From contig CAJUFF010000059.1 of NCBI GenBank assembly GCA_910585505.1, positions 1 through 14,930 on the forward strand: a stretch of DNA of 14,930 bases, read 5' to 3'. This DNA comes from an uncultured Ruminiclostridium sp. (GTDB lineage: Bacteria; Bacillota; Clostridia; Oscillospirales; Ruminococcaceae). This document shows positions 7,057 through 14,911 of the stretch, piece by piece. Numbering within the stretch: the first letter of the stretch is position 1; each line of letters begins with the position of its first letter. Position numbers and translations under genes: made by a program. The notes beneath the pieces were generated by a model. It saw nothing but the letters and a program-made list of their open reading frames with translations, was not told the origin of the DNA and searched no databases.

Positions 7057-8928
7057 ATGAAGCACGGATTTATAAAAGTCGCCGCCGACACTCCCGAAAT
7101 AAGAGTAGCCGATCCGGTTTACAATGCTGACAGCATCATCTCCTGCGTAAAAAAAGCCGCCGAAAAAAAAGTAAAGCTTCTGGCCCTTCCCGAACTCTGC
7201 CTGACAGGCTATACCTGCGGAGATCTGTTTGGACAAAGAACCCTTATAGAATCCGCCTCCCGTCAGCTTGAAAGAATAAAGACGGAAACAAGGGAATTGA
7301 ACATAATCTTTGCTTTGGGACTTCCGATAATAAAAGGAGGAAAGCTTATAAACGCCGCCGCCGTAATTTATAAGGGAAAAACCTTGGGAATCAGCGGAAA
7401 AAGGAACATCCCCAATTACAACGAGTTTTACGAAAAGAGAAATTTCGCGGAATACACGGAACCTCCAGTGATTTTTAAATGCAGACAAATGCCCGAATTT
7501 ACTTTCGGCGTGGAGATATGCGAGGATCTTTGGGTTGCCGAGCCTCCCTCTGCAGCCCTTGCCCGCGGTGGAGCGGAAATTATACTTAATCTGAGCGCCA
7601 GTAACGAGATGGTTGGGAAATCCGACTACCGAAGGAATTTGGTTGCGGGACAAAGCGGACGCCTGCTCTGCGGATATGTTTACGCTTCGGCCGGAGAAGG
7701 GGAAAGCAGCACTGACCTCGTATTTTCGGGGCACAGCCTTATTGCAGAAAACGGAACCGTTCTAAGCGAAACCAAACTGTTTGAAAACGAGCTTATCGCA
7801 ACGGAAATTGACCTGTACCGTATCGCTTACGAAAGACAAAAAAACACAGTGTTCCCTCCTTATGAAGATATCGAGACAATATACTTCGATATGGAGCCGG
7901 AGGAAACCGAGCTTACCCGTTATATAAGCGGCACACCCTTTGTGCCCTCCGACGAGGAGAGGAAAAGCAGGAGATGCGAGGAAATCCTCCTTATGCAGAG
8001 CAGCGGCCTTAAAAAGCGCATTGCCCATACAAGAGCCAAAAGCCTTATAATAGGAATTTCGGGAGGACTGGACAGTTGTCTTGCGCTGCTTGCTTCCGTC
8101 AAGGCGATGGATCTTTCGGGAAGATCGAGAAAGGACATTATAGCAGTTACAATGCCTTGCTTCGGCACCACCGAAAGAACCAGAAGCAACGCCATTGCCC
8201 TTTGCGGAGCATTGGGGGTTACTCTGCGCGAAGTGAATATTTCCGAATCGGTATTACGGCACTTTGAGGATATAGACCACGACCCCGACAACCGCAACGT
8301 GGTTTACGAAAATGCTCAGGCGAGAGAACGAACCTTAGTATTGATGGATATAGCCAACGAAACGGGCGGACTTGTCGTTGGAACGGGCGACCTGTCGGAG
8401 CTGGCTCTGGGTTGGGCCACCTACAACGGCGACCATATGTCCATGTACGGTGTAAACGCGGGGATACCCAAGACTCTTGTCCGTCACATAGTGCGATTTT
8501 TTGCAGACAGCTCCGAAAATCCGGAATTAAAGCGTCCTTTATATGACATTCTGGATACGCCGGTAAGTCCGGAACTTCTCCCCGCCGAAAACGGTAAAAT
8601 AAGCCAGATAACCGAGGATCTCGTAGGACCTTATGAGCTGCATGACTTTTTCCTGTACTATGCGGTTCGCTGGGGTTATTCACCGAAAAAGATATACAGG
8701 CTGGCGGTTTACGCTTTAAGCTCCAAATACGAAAAAGCGGTTATATTAAAGTGGCTTAAAAACTTTTATCGAAGATTTTTCGCGCAGCAATTCAAGCGTT
8801 CCTGCCTGCCCGACGGCCCCAAGGTGGGGTCGGTGACCCTTTCTCCCAGGGGAGACTGGAGGATGCCCTCCGACGCCTGTTGTGACGCGTGGATGAGGGA
8901 AGTGGAGGAGATTTATACTAATCTTTGA
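7057..8928 (+). CDS. nadE: Glutamine-dependent NAD+ synthetase
   Basis: 623-residue cytoplasmic enzyme that converts deamido-NAD+ to NAD+ using ATP and ammonia released from glutamine, the last step of NAD biosynthesis. The N-terminal carbon-nitrogen hydrolase (glutaminase) domain spans about 5-270 with its Glu-Lys-Cys triad visible: Glu46 (LPELCLTG), Lys115 (GKRNIPNYNEFYEKRNF) and Cys155 (VEICEDLW). The C-terminal synthetase domain has the ATP PP-loop SGGLDS (335-340), GTGDLSELALGWATYNGDHMS and SPRGDWRMPSDA near the end. Length fits the two-domain form. AAAGGA sits 7 nt before the ATG. Its last four codons and TGA stop lie inside a palindromic intergenic repeat, so the extreme C-terminus (YTNL) was probably supplied by repeat insertion. 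It diverges from purB. Confidence 0.97.
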   Translation: MKHGFIKVAADTPEIRVADPVYNADSIISCVKKAAEKKVKLLALPELCLTGYTCGDLFGQRTLIESASRQLERIKTETRELNIIFALGLPIIKGGKLINAAAVIYKGKTLGISGKRNIPNYNEFYEKRNFAEYTEPPVIFKCRQMPEFTFGVEICEDLWVAEPPSAALARGGAEIILNLSASNEMVGKSDYRRNLVAGQSGRLLCGYVYASAGEGESSTDLVFSGHSLIAENGTVLSETKLFENELIATEIDLYRIAYERQKNTVFPPYEDIETIYFDMEPEETELTRYISGTPFVPSDEERKSRRCEEILLMQSSGLKKRIAHTRAKSLIIGISGGLDSCLALLASVKAMDLSGRSRKDIIAVTMPCFGTTERTRSNAIALCGALGVTLREVNISESVLRHFEDIDHDPDNRNVVYENAQARERTLVLMDIANETGGLVVGTGDLSELALGWATYNGDHMSMYGVNAGIPKTLVRHIVRFFADSSENPELKRPLYDILDTPVSPELLPAENGKISQITEDLVGPYELHDFFLYYAVRWGYSPKKIYRLAVYALSSKYEKAVILKWLKNFYRRFFAQQFKRSCLPDGPKVGSVTLSPRGDWRMPSDACCDAWMREVEEIYTNL

Positions 8929-8973
8929 TCAAGGAATAGACAAATAATACAGATGATCAAAGATTAGTGCTTA
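8913..8973 (+). repeat. ~60-bp palindromic intergenic repeat, copy B
   Basis: Begins TTATACTAAT, arm CTTTGATCA, core ATAGACAAATAATAC, arm TGATCAAAG, end ATTAGTGCTTA. The stem AATCTTTGATCA/TGATCAAAGATT is perfect. Its left end encodes the last residues and stop codon of nadE. Nearly the same sequence occurs inverted at 12165-12223. Confidence 0.85.
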
Positions 8974-8977
8974 GGGT

Positions 8978-9021
8978 GCAATCTTTAATCAAGTCCACAA
9001 CTTGATTAAAGATTGGTATTA
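8978..9021 (+). repeat. Hairpin derivative of the palindromic repeat, copy C
   Basis: CAATCTTTAATCAAGT and ACTTGATTAAAGATTG form a perfect 16-bp stem with a 5-nt loop CCACA, followed by GTATTAA, the canonical right end of the family. It lacks the AGACAAA core. Together with copy B it makes a ~109-bp composite whose outermost ends are again TTATACTAATC and GATTGGTATTAA. It could work as a transcription attenuator between nadE and the GH95 gene, but no U tract follows. Confidence 0.7.
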
Positions 9022-9064
9022 ACTATATTTTCAAATCATACCGCTAACAAGACGGAAATACGAA

Positions 9065-9094
9065 TTGACTTTAAAACGGTGCTTCGGGTGTAAT
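9065..9094 (+). promoter_or_regulatory. Candidate promoter of the GH95-SLOG genes
   Basis: TTGACT (9065-9070), 18-nt spacer, TGTAAT (9089-9094), with transcription expected from about 9101. The -10 region lies in GTGCTTCGGGTGTAATTTTC, which resembles GTGCTTAGGGTGCAATCTTT at the end of repeat copy B (16 of 20 identical). Confidence 0.55.
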
Positions 9095-9124
9095 TTTCGA
9101 TACTAACAGAAAGGACGAGCTGAG

Positions 9125-11509
9125 ATGTGCATATCTAACGAAAAAATGAACAAATTAAACAATGTGATTAAATTCACTTCTCCCGGCGACTTCACAAAAT
9201 GGGAACAGGAATGTCAGCCTATCGGCAACGCCTATATGGGCGCAAGCTTTTTCGGCGGAATCGGAAAAGAAAAAGTCGTGCTAAATGAAAAAACTCTCTG
9301 GACGGGCGGTCCTTCCGAAAGCCGCCCCGATTATTACGGCGGAAACAAACCCAACAGCTTCCCTTATGTAAAAGAGGTGCAGAAACTTCTCCATGACGGA
9401 AAGTACGGCGAAGCGCTGGAGGTTCTTCCCAGGCTTACGGGACTGGCGGACGGCTCCGGAGCTTATCAGCTTCTGTGCAACCTTTATCTGGAACAGGACG
9501 TTGACGAAAGCCATGCCGTAAATTACATAAGGGCATTGGATATGGACAAGGCCCTGTTCATAACCGAATTTGCTGTGAACAACACAAAGTATTACCGTGA
9601 AGCCTTTGCCAATTACCCTTCCAACGTTATCTGCATAAAGCTCTCGGCAAGCAAAAAAAAGGCGCTTAACCTGAAGCTTTTCTTGGGAGAGATCCAGTAT
9701 TCGGGAACGGTAACGGCAGACTGCTCTCAAAAGGGAAAAGGAAGCTTAAAATACTTCGGAACGATACCCGACAACAAAATGAGATACGCCCTTGAGCTCA
9801 GAGCCGAAAGCGACGGGGAGATTATCGGGGAAAACGACACGGTATTGACGGTAAAGGGCGCGGAATACGTGTTTGTTTACCTTACCGCCTCCACGGATTA
9901 CAGCCCCGAATACGAAGATGATTACAGAAACGGCATAAATCCCGAAGTTCCGGTGAAAAAAAGACTTGACAAGGCGATATCCATGGGGTATGATAGTCTT
10001 TACAAGGAGCATGAGGATGATTACGCCCCGCTGTTCCAAGCATGCGGCATATGTCTTAACGATGTGTGCGGTGAACCGCTGCCCGCCGACGAGTTGGTCA
10101 GGGGCTATAAGGATGGAGACCGCCGCCTTCGCTCAACGCTGGAGATGCTGTATTTCCAGTTCGGACGCTATATGCTTATTTCAAGCTCCCGTTCGGGCAC
10201 TCTCCCCGCAAATCTTCAGGGTGTGTGGAACGAAAGCAACTGCCCGCCATGGAACTGTGACTATCATATTAACGTAAATCTTCAGATGAATTACTGGGGC
10301 GCTTACAATACAAATCTGGCAGAAACGGCTCTGCCGCTGGTGGATTTTCTCGATAACCTGCGCCCTGCGGGAAGAGTTACCGCCAAGGAATACTTTGGCA
10401 TAGTATCCGATGAAAAGAATCCGGAAAACGGCTGGACGGCCCATACCGCCGTTACTCCCTTCGGCTGGACCGCTCCGGGATGGGACTTTTACTGGGGCTG
10501 GTCCACCGCCGCCGTGGCGTGGCTTATGCAGAATATATGGGAATACTATGAATTTACGGGAGATAAAGAGTATCTGGAAAAAAAGATATACCCCATCATG
10601 CGTGAAAGCGTAAGGTTTTACAGCCAATGGCTGATTTACGACGACAATCAGGAGCGCCTTGTTTCAACCCCCACCTACTCCCCCGAACACGGCCCCGTAA
10701 CAATAGGAAACACATACGAACAATCTCTTATAGAACAGCTATATAAGGATTTTATAACAGCCAGTGAAATTTTGGACGCGGACAAAGAGCTCAGAGAAAA
10801 AATAAAAGAGGACGTAAAAATGCTTAAACCCTTCGGAGTAAACAAAAACGGACTTCTGAAGGAATGGTTCGAGGAGGACGAAGAGGGCTTTGATTTCTCA
10901 AAGGTACAGAAAAATCACCGTCATATAAGCCATCTTATGGGTCTGTATCCTGGAAAAGCCATTGTTTCCACCGAAAAAGAGCTTATGAAAGCTGCGGTAA
11001 ATACCATGAACGACAGGGGAGACGAATCCACCGGCTGGGCGAGAGCCTATAAGCTTAATCTCTGGGCAAGGACGGGAGACGGGGAAAGGGCGTATAAAAT
11101 ATTGACGGGGCTTTTGTCAAGCTGCACCTTCGTAAACCTGTTCGACTTTCACCCTCCCTTCCAACTTGACGGAAACTTCGGAGGAAGCGCGGGAATTGCG
11201 GAAATGCTGCTGCAAAGCCACGAGGGGTATATCAATCCGTTGGCTTCTATCCCCAAGGCATGGGAAAAGGGAGAATTTAAAGGTCTTTGCGCAAGAAACG
11301 GCTTTGTTCTGCGCGGAAAATGGGAAAAGGGAGAACTGACCAAGCTCTCTGTTTTTTCAAAATGCGGCGGTCTCCTTAAAATAAAGTTCAAAACCGAAAA
11401 AATAACACAAAACGGAAGAGAGCTAAGCTTTTCGGAAGAAAACGGAATAGTGTCTCTTAACACCGAAAAGGGGAATGAATATGAATTTGAGCTTAAACGA
11501 ACGTCTTGA
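9125..11509 (+). CDS. GH95 family glycoside hydrolase, probable alpha-L-fucosidase
   Basis: 794-residue inverting glycosidase of family 95, which releases alpha-1,2-linked L-fucose from mucin, milk or plant-type oligosaccharides. Some members act on alpha-L-galactosides instead. An N-terminal beta-domain (about 15-300, with EKTLWTGGP at 55-63) is followed by an (alpha/alpha)6 catalytic domain. Key residues by comparison with Bifidobacterium AfcA are the Asn pair in HINVNLQMNYW (Asn383, Asn385), Glu521 in TYSPEHGP and the general acid Asp682 in FQLDGNFGG. There is no signal peptide, so it acts in the cytoplasm on imported sugars. AAAGGA lies 9 nt before the first ATG; a second Met at residue 8 lacks a site. 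Its 3' end overlaps the SLOG gene. Substrate linkage is inference. Confidence 0.93.
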   Translation: MCISNEKMNKLNNVIKFTSPGDFTKWEQECQPIGNAYMGASFFGGIGKEKVVLNEKTLWTGGPSESRPDYYGGNKPNSFPYVKEVQKLLHDGKYGEALEVLPRLTGLADGSGAYQLLCNLYLEQDVDESHAVNYIRALDMDKALFITEFAVNNTKYYREAFANYPSNVICIKLSASKKKALNLKLFLGEIQYSGTVTADCSQKGKGSLKYFGTIPDNKMRYALELRAESDGEIIGENDTVLTVKGAEYVFVYLTASTDYSPEYEDDYRNGINPEVPVKKRLDKAISMGYDSLYKEHEDDYAPLFQACGICLNDVCGEPLPADELVRGYKDGDRRLRSTLEMLYFQFGRYMLISSSRSGTLPANLQGVWNESNCPPWNCDYHINVNLQMNYWGAYNTNLAETALPLVDFLDNLRPAGRVTAKEYFGIVSDEKNPENGWTAHTAVTPFGWTAPGWDFYWGWSTAAVAWLMQNIWEYYEFTGDKEYLEKKIYPIMRESVRFYSQWLIYDDNQERLVSTPTYSPEHGPVTIGNTYEQSLIEQLYKDFITASEILDADKELREKIKEDVKMLKPFGVNKNGLLKEWFEEDEEGFDFSKVQKNHRHISHLMGLYPGKAIVSTEKELMKAAVNTMNDRGDESTGWARAYKLNLWARTGDGERAYKILTGLLSSCTFVNLFDFHPPFQLDGNFGGSAGIAEMLLQSHEGYINPLASIPKAWEKGEFKGLCARNGFVLRGKWEKGELTKLSVFSKCGGLLKIKFKTEKITQNGRELSFSEENGIVSLNTEKGNEYEFELKRTS

Positions 11510-12167
11510 ATTTTTAAAACACAAACAGCCCCCGTCCGCCGGCACGGACGACATTTACAGAACCGTTTCCTTTACCGGCTACCGCCCCGGAAAGCTTCCC
11601 TTCGGAGACGATTACGAGTGCGAAATGGCAAGAAAACTTAAATCAGCGCTTATGAGCGTATTTGAACAGTTTTTTCTCAAAAACTACAACTGTTTCTTAA
11701 CCGGAGGCGCCATGGGCAGCGATCTGCTGGCCGCCGACGCAATCTCGGAAATGCTTAAATCATACGGTAAACGAGCCTCCCGTTCCATCAGCTTTATTTG
11801 TCTCCCCTGTCACAACCATATCAAAAACTGGAGCCAAAAGGAGAAGGATTATCTGGAAAGACTGCTCAACAACGGAAATTTTGCTTTTTACGTGTCCGAT
11901 CGTCCGTATTATAAAGGCTGTATGCAGGTGAGAAATGAGTATATGGTAGACAACTCCTCCGCGGTGGTTGCGGTTTACGACGGAAAGTCGGGAGGAACGA
12001 AAAACACCTTGGATTACGCGGAAAAGATGAAAAAAAAGATAGTGACCATTGATCCTTCCACCGCTTTAAAAACCGAATTTTTCGTCACAAACAGAGACAC
12101 CTCCTATCATTTCAACTTTTTGCATGACAATAAGGCGGAATACAAGACGGCAGGCTGTACGAACTAA
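11481..12167 (+). CDS. SLOG-domain protein of the YpsA/DUF1273 family
   Basis: 228-residue cytoplasmic protein with a Rossmann-like SLOG fold, related to Bacillus YpsA and more distantly to DprA and LOG proteins, which are thought to bind nucleotides or ADP-ribose-like ligands. Visible motifs are SFTGYRPGKLPF (30-41), the glycine-rich LTGGAMGSDLLAADAI (73-88), and VRNEYMVDNSSAVVAVYDG (150-168) followed by SGGTKNTLDYA (170-180). The cellular role of the family is poorly defined. I start at ATG 11481 because AAGGGG lies 7 nt upstream; another ATG at 11475 is too close to that site. It overlaps the GH95 gene by 29 nt in another frame, implying coupled translation. Its TAA stop is the first three bases of a palindromic repeat. 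A link to fucoside metabolism is suggested only by this arrangement. Confidence 0.85.
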   Translation: MNLSLNERLEFLKHKQPPSAGTDDIYRTVSFTGYRPGKLPFGDDYECEMARKLKSALMSVFEQFFLKNYNCFLTGGAMGSDLLAADAISEMLKSYGKRASRSISFICLPCHNHIKNWSQKEKDYLERLLNNGNFAFYVSDRPYYKGCMQVRNEYMVDNSSAVVAVYDGKSGGTKNTLDYAEKMKKKIVTIDPSTALKTEFFVTNRDTSYHFNFLHDNKAEYKTAGCTN

Positions 12168-12223
12168 TACCAATCTTTAATCATCCATATATTTGTCTAT
12201 ACATTGATCAAAGATTAGTATAA
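12165..12223 (-). repeat. ~60-bp palindromic intergenic repeat, copy D (inverted)
   Basis: On the minus strand: TTATACTAAT, arm CTTTGATCA, core TATAGACAAATA, arm TGATTAAAG, end ATTGGTATTA. It is nearly identical to copy B but in the opposite orientation. Read on the plus strand, its first three bases are the TAA stop of the SLOG gene. The hairpin may protect or terminate the GH95-SLOG mRNA. Confidence 0.85.
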
Positions 12224-12226
12224 CAC

Positions 12227-12286
12227 TGATGCTAATCCTTTTTAAAGCTGTGAGTATTAAGTCCGCATAAAATGGGATTGGCATAA
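12227..12286 (-). repeat. ~60-bp palindromic intergenic repeat, copy E (inverted, diverged)
   Basis: On the minus strand: TTATGCCAAT, arm CCCATTTT, core GCGGACTTAATACT, arm AAAAAGG, end ATTAGCATCA. The arms still pair (CCAATCC with GGATTAG, then T/A runs with one bulge). The core matches copy A (GCAGACAAAATACT) at 11 of 14 positions. It sits in tandem with copy D, three bases apart, in the gap before the GH2 gene. I see no good promoter for GH2 in this gap; TTGGCA of this repeat with TATTTA 16 nt downstream is only a weak candidate. Confidence 0.6.
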
Positions 12287-12337
12287 CCTCTTTTAACCTT
12301 ATTTAAATCTAACAATGTGAAAGGAACGGTCAAAAAA

Positions 12338-14911
12338 ATGTACAAAGACATACTTTGGAACGATGGATGGCAGTTTTGTCTTACGGAAAACGGAACTCTT
12401 ACCGTAGAAAGCGCGGACAAAGAAAAGTTTACCGATGTGGAGGTTCCCCACGACTGGCTTATCGGCGATACCCGCGATCTTTACAGGAGCGGCGACGGCT
12501 GGTACAGAAAAAGCTTTACGGTTACTAATGAAATGCTGGCAGGAAGGGTTTTTGTCTGCTTTGACGGTGTTTATATGGACTGCACCGTATATGTGAACAA
12601 AAAGCCCGCAGGCGACTGGAAATACGGTTATTCCAGCTTCAGTTTCGATATTACCGATTATCTTGACAAGGGTGAAAACACGATATACGTTCTGGTAAGA
12701 TACAAGGCGCCCAATTCCCGCTGGTACAGCGGAGCGGGAATATACAGAAACGTGCGTCTTAAAATAAGGAATAACGAATATATCAAAGAAAACGGCGTGT
12801 ATATTTCTCCGCGCCTTGAAAACGGCGTGTGGAACGTGTATATCGAAGCGGAAAAAAACGGCGGGGACAAGCTTATTCACACAATTGTCTCCGCCGAGGG
12901 CGAGGAAATCGGAAGCGCCGAGGGTATGAACTGCGCCATACGTGTAAACGACCCAAAGCTGTGGGATATTTACGAAGGCAATCTTTATACCCTGAAGAGC
13001 ATTCTGTATAAGGGAACGGAAATCATCGACGTGAGCGAGAACCGCTTCGGCTTTCGCACCACGGAATTTGATCCCCAAAGAGGCTTCGTAATAAACGGGC
13101 GCTCTGAAAAAATGCACGGGGTATGTATGCACCACGACCTGGGCGCGTTAGGAGCCGCAATGAACGAGGCGGCTTTAAGGCGGCAGCTTGAAATACTGAA
13201 AAGCTTCGGCGTCAACGCCGTCAGAACCAGCCACAATATGCCCGCACGCGAATTGGTGGCTATGTGCGAGGAAATGGGGATACTGCTTGACAGCGAATGC
13301 TTCGATATGTGGGAGAACGCCAAAACCGAGTACGACTACGCGAGATTTTTCCCGGAATGGTATAAAACCGACGTGGCCGCGTGGGTAAGACGCGACAGAA
13401 ACAGTCCGGCAGTGGTTATGTGGTCAATCGGAAACGAAATCGGGGACACTCACGCTTCCCCGAGAGGGCTTGAGGTGGCGAAAATGCTTAAAGAGGCCGT
13501 GCTGGAACACGACCCTAAGGGGAACGCAATATGCACCATCGCTTCAAACTATATGCCTTGGGAAAACGCTCAGAAGGTAGCGGACTACCTTAAACAGGGA
13601 GGATACAACTACGCCGAGCATCTCTATAACGAGCACCACGAAAAACACCCCGATTGGTTCATTTACGGAAGTGAGACTTCTTCGGCAGTGCGTTCGAGAG
13701 GGGTTTATCATCTTCCCGCTTCCGCCGATATACTTACTCACGACGACCTGCAATGCAGCGATATGGGCAATAGCTGCGTAGGTTGGGGCAAGCCTATGGA
13801 AAAGGCGTGGATAATGGACAGAGATACGCCCTACTGCGGCGGTCAGTTCGTGTGGACGGGCTTTGACTATATAGGAGAGCCTACGCCTTACAGCACCAAG
13901 AACTCGTATTTCGGGATAGTGGACACGGCGGGACTGTTCAAAGACGCTTATTATTTCTATCGTTCTGTATGGACGGACGGAAAGAAAGCGCCTTTTGTGC
14001 ACATTCTGCCCGCATGGGACTTCAACGAGGGTCAGGAGGTTGAGGTAAGGACTTATTCCAATCTGAAGGACGTGGAGTTGTTCTTTAACGGAAAATCCCT
14101 CGGAAGACAGCACATTGACCTTGAACACGGGAAGGTGCTTCACGGAAGCTGGACTTTAAATTACGCCAAAGGAGAGCTTACGGCAAGGGCATACGGCGAA
14201 AACGGCGCTGAGGCCGCCTTTGACAGGCGCGCTTCCTTCGGGGAGACCGCCAAGCTGGTTATTACCCCCGAAAAAAACACGCTTAATGCTGACGGGCGCG
14301 ACCTTATCTTTTTAAGAATAGGAGCTGCCGACGAAAACGGAGAGCCGGTGGCCAACGCCAGAAACCGCGTCAAGGTGGAGGTAAGCGGAGCGGGAAGGCT
14401 CGTGGGTCTGGACAGCGGCGACTCCACCGACTACGACAGCTACAAGGGAAACAGCAAGCGGCTGTTCAGCGGGCAGATAACCGCGATTGTGGGAGCGGTA
14501 TTTGAAAGCGGAGACATCAATATTTCCGTTTCCTCGGAGGGGCTTCCCACCGTGAGGTTGGTACTGACCGCACTTCCCTGCGAAATTAAGGAGGGCGTCT
14601 CCGCGCCTCGAAAGTGTTTCCCCGTTTACGTTCAGCCCGAAGACGGCGATATTTCCACCCGCAAGATAGAGCTTTCGTCAAACAGAAACGTTCTTGACAA
14701 TGAAACCCCCACGGCGGAGGTAAAGGCGGAAATACTGCCAAAAAATTCAAGCTTCAGGGACATAAGCTGGAAATGCGTTCTTGAAAACGGTATAGAAAGC
14801 CCCATCGCCAAGCTTGTACAAAACGGAGATACGGCCTCGGTCACTGCCAAAGGAGACGGAAGCTTTATTCTGAGAGCCATGTGCTCCAACGGAAAGGATC
14901 ACCCGGAGGTT
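12338..14911 (+). CDS. GH2 family glycoside hydrolase, probable beta-galactosidase (3' end missing)
   Basis: At least 858 genuine residues of a retaining family 2 glycosidase, most like bacterial beta-galactosidases with extra C-terminal Ig-like domains. Order: jelly-roll sugar-binding domain (about 1-145, VPHDWLI at 37-43, SRWYSGAGIYRNV at 127-139), Ig-like domain (about 150-240), TIM barrel (about 245-545) with acid/base Glu367 in WSIGNEIGD and probable nucleophile Glu446 in IYGSETSSA, then a DUF4982-like domain and a GH2 C-terminal domain around GRLVGLDSGDSTDYDSYKG. There is no signal peptide. AAAGGA is 12 nt before the ATG; an in-frame GTG at 12317 has no site. The frame stays open to base 14930, but the last 19 bases are adapter, so residues after HPEV are not biological. 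Substrate specificity within GH2 is uncertain. Confidence 0.92.

Noticed and set aside
8913..9021. CRISPR array
   Set aside because: The repeated arms alternate in orientation and pair as hairpins. There are no unique spacers of constant length and no cas genes.
12165..12286. Integron attC sites
   Set aside because: The palindromes have a similar size, but the RYYYAAC/GTTRRRY core sites are missing and no integron integrase is present.
12299..13135. Long open frame on the minus strand (278 codons), and similar ones antisense to nadE (7009-7734) and GH95 (10181-10627)
   Set aside because: They lie opposite strongly supported glycosidase and NAD synthetase genes, show no recognisable motif, and are explained by codon bias of the sense genes.
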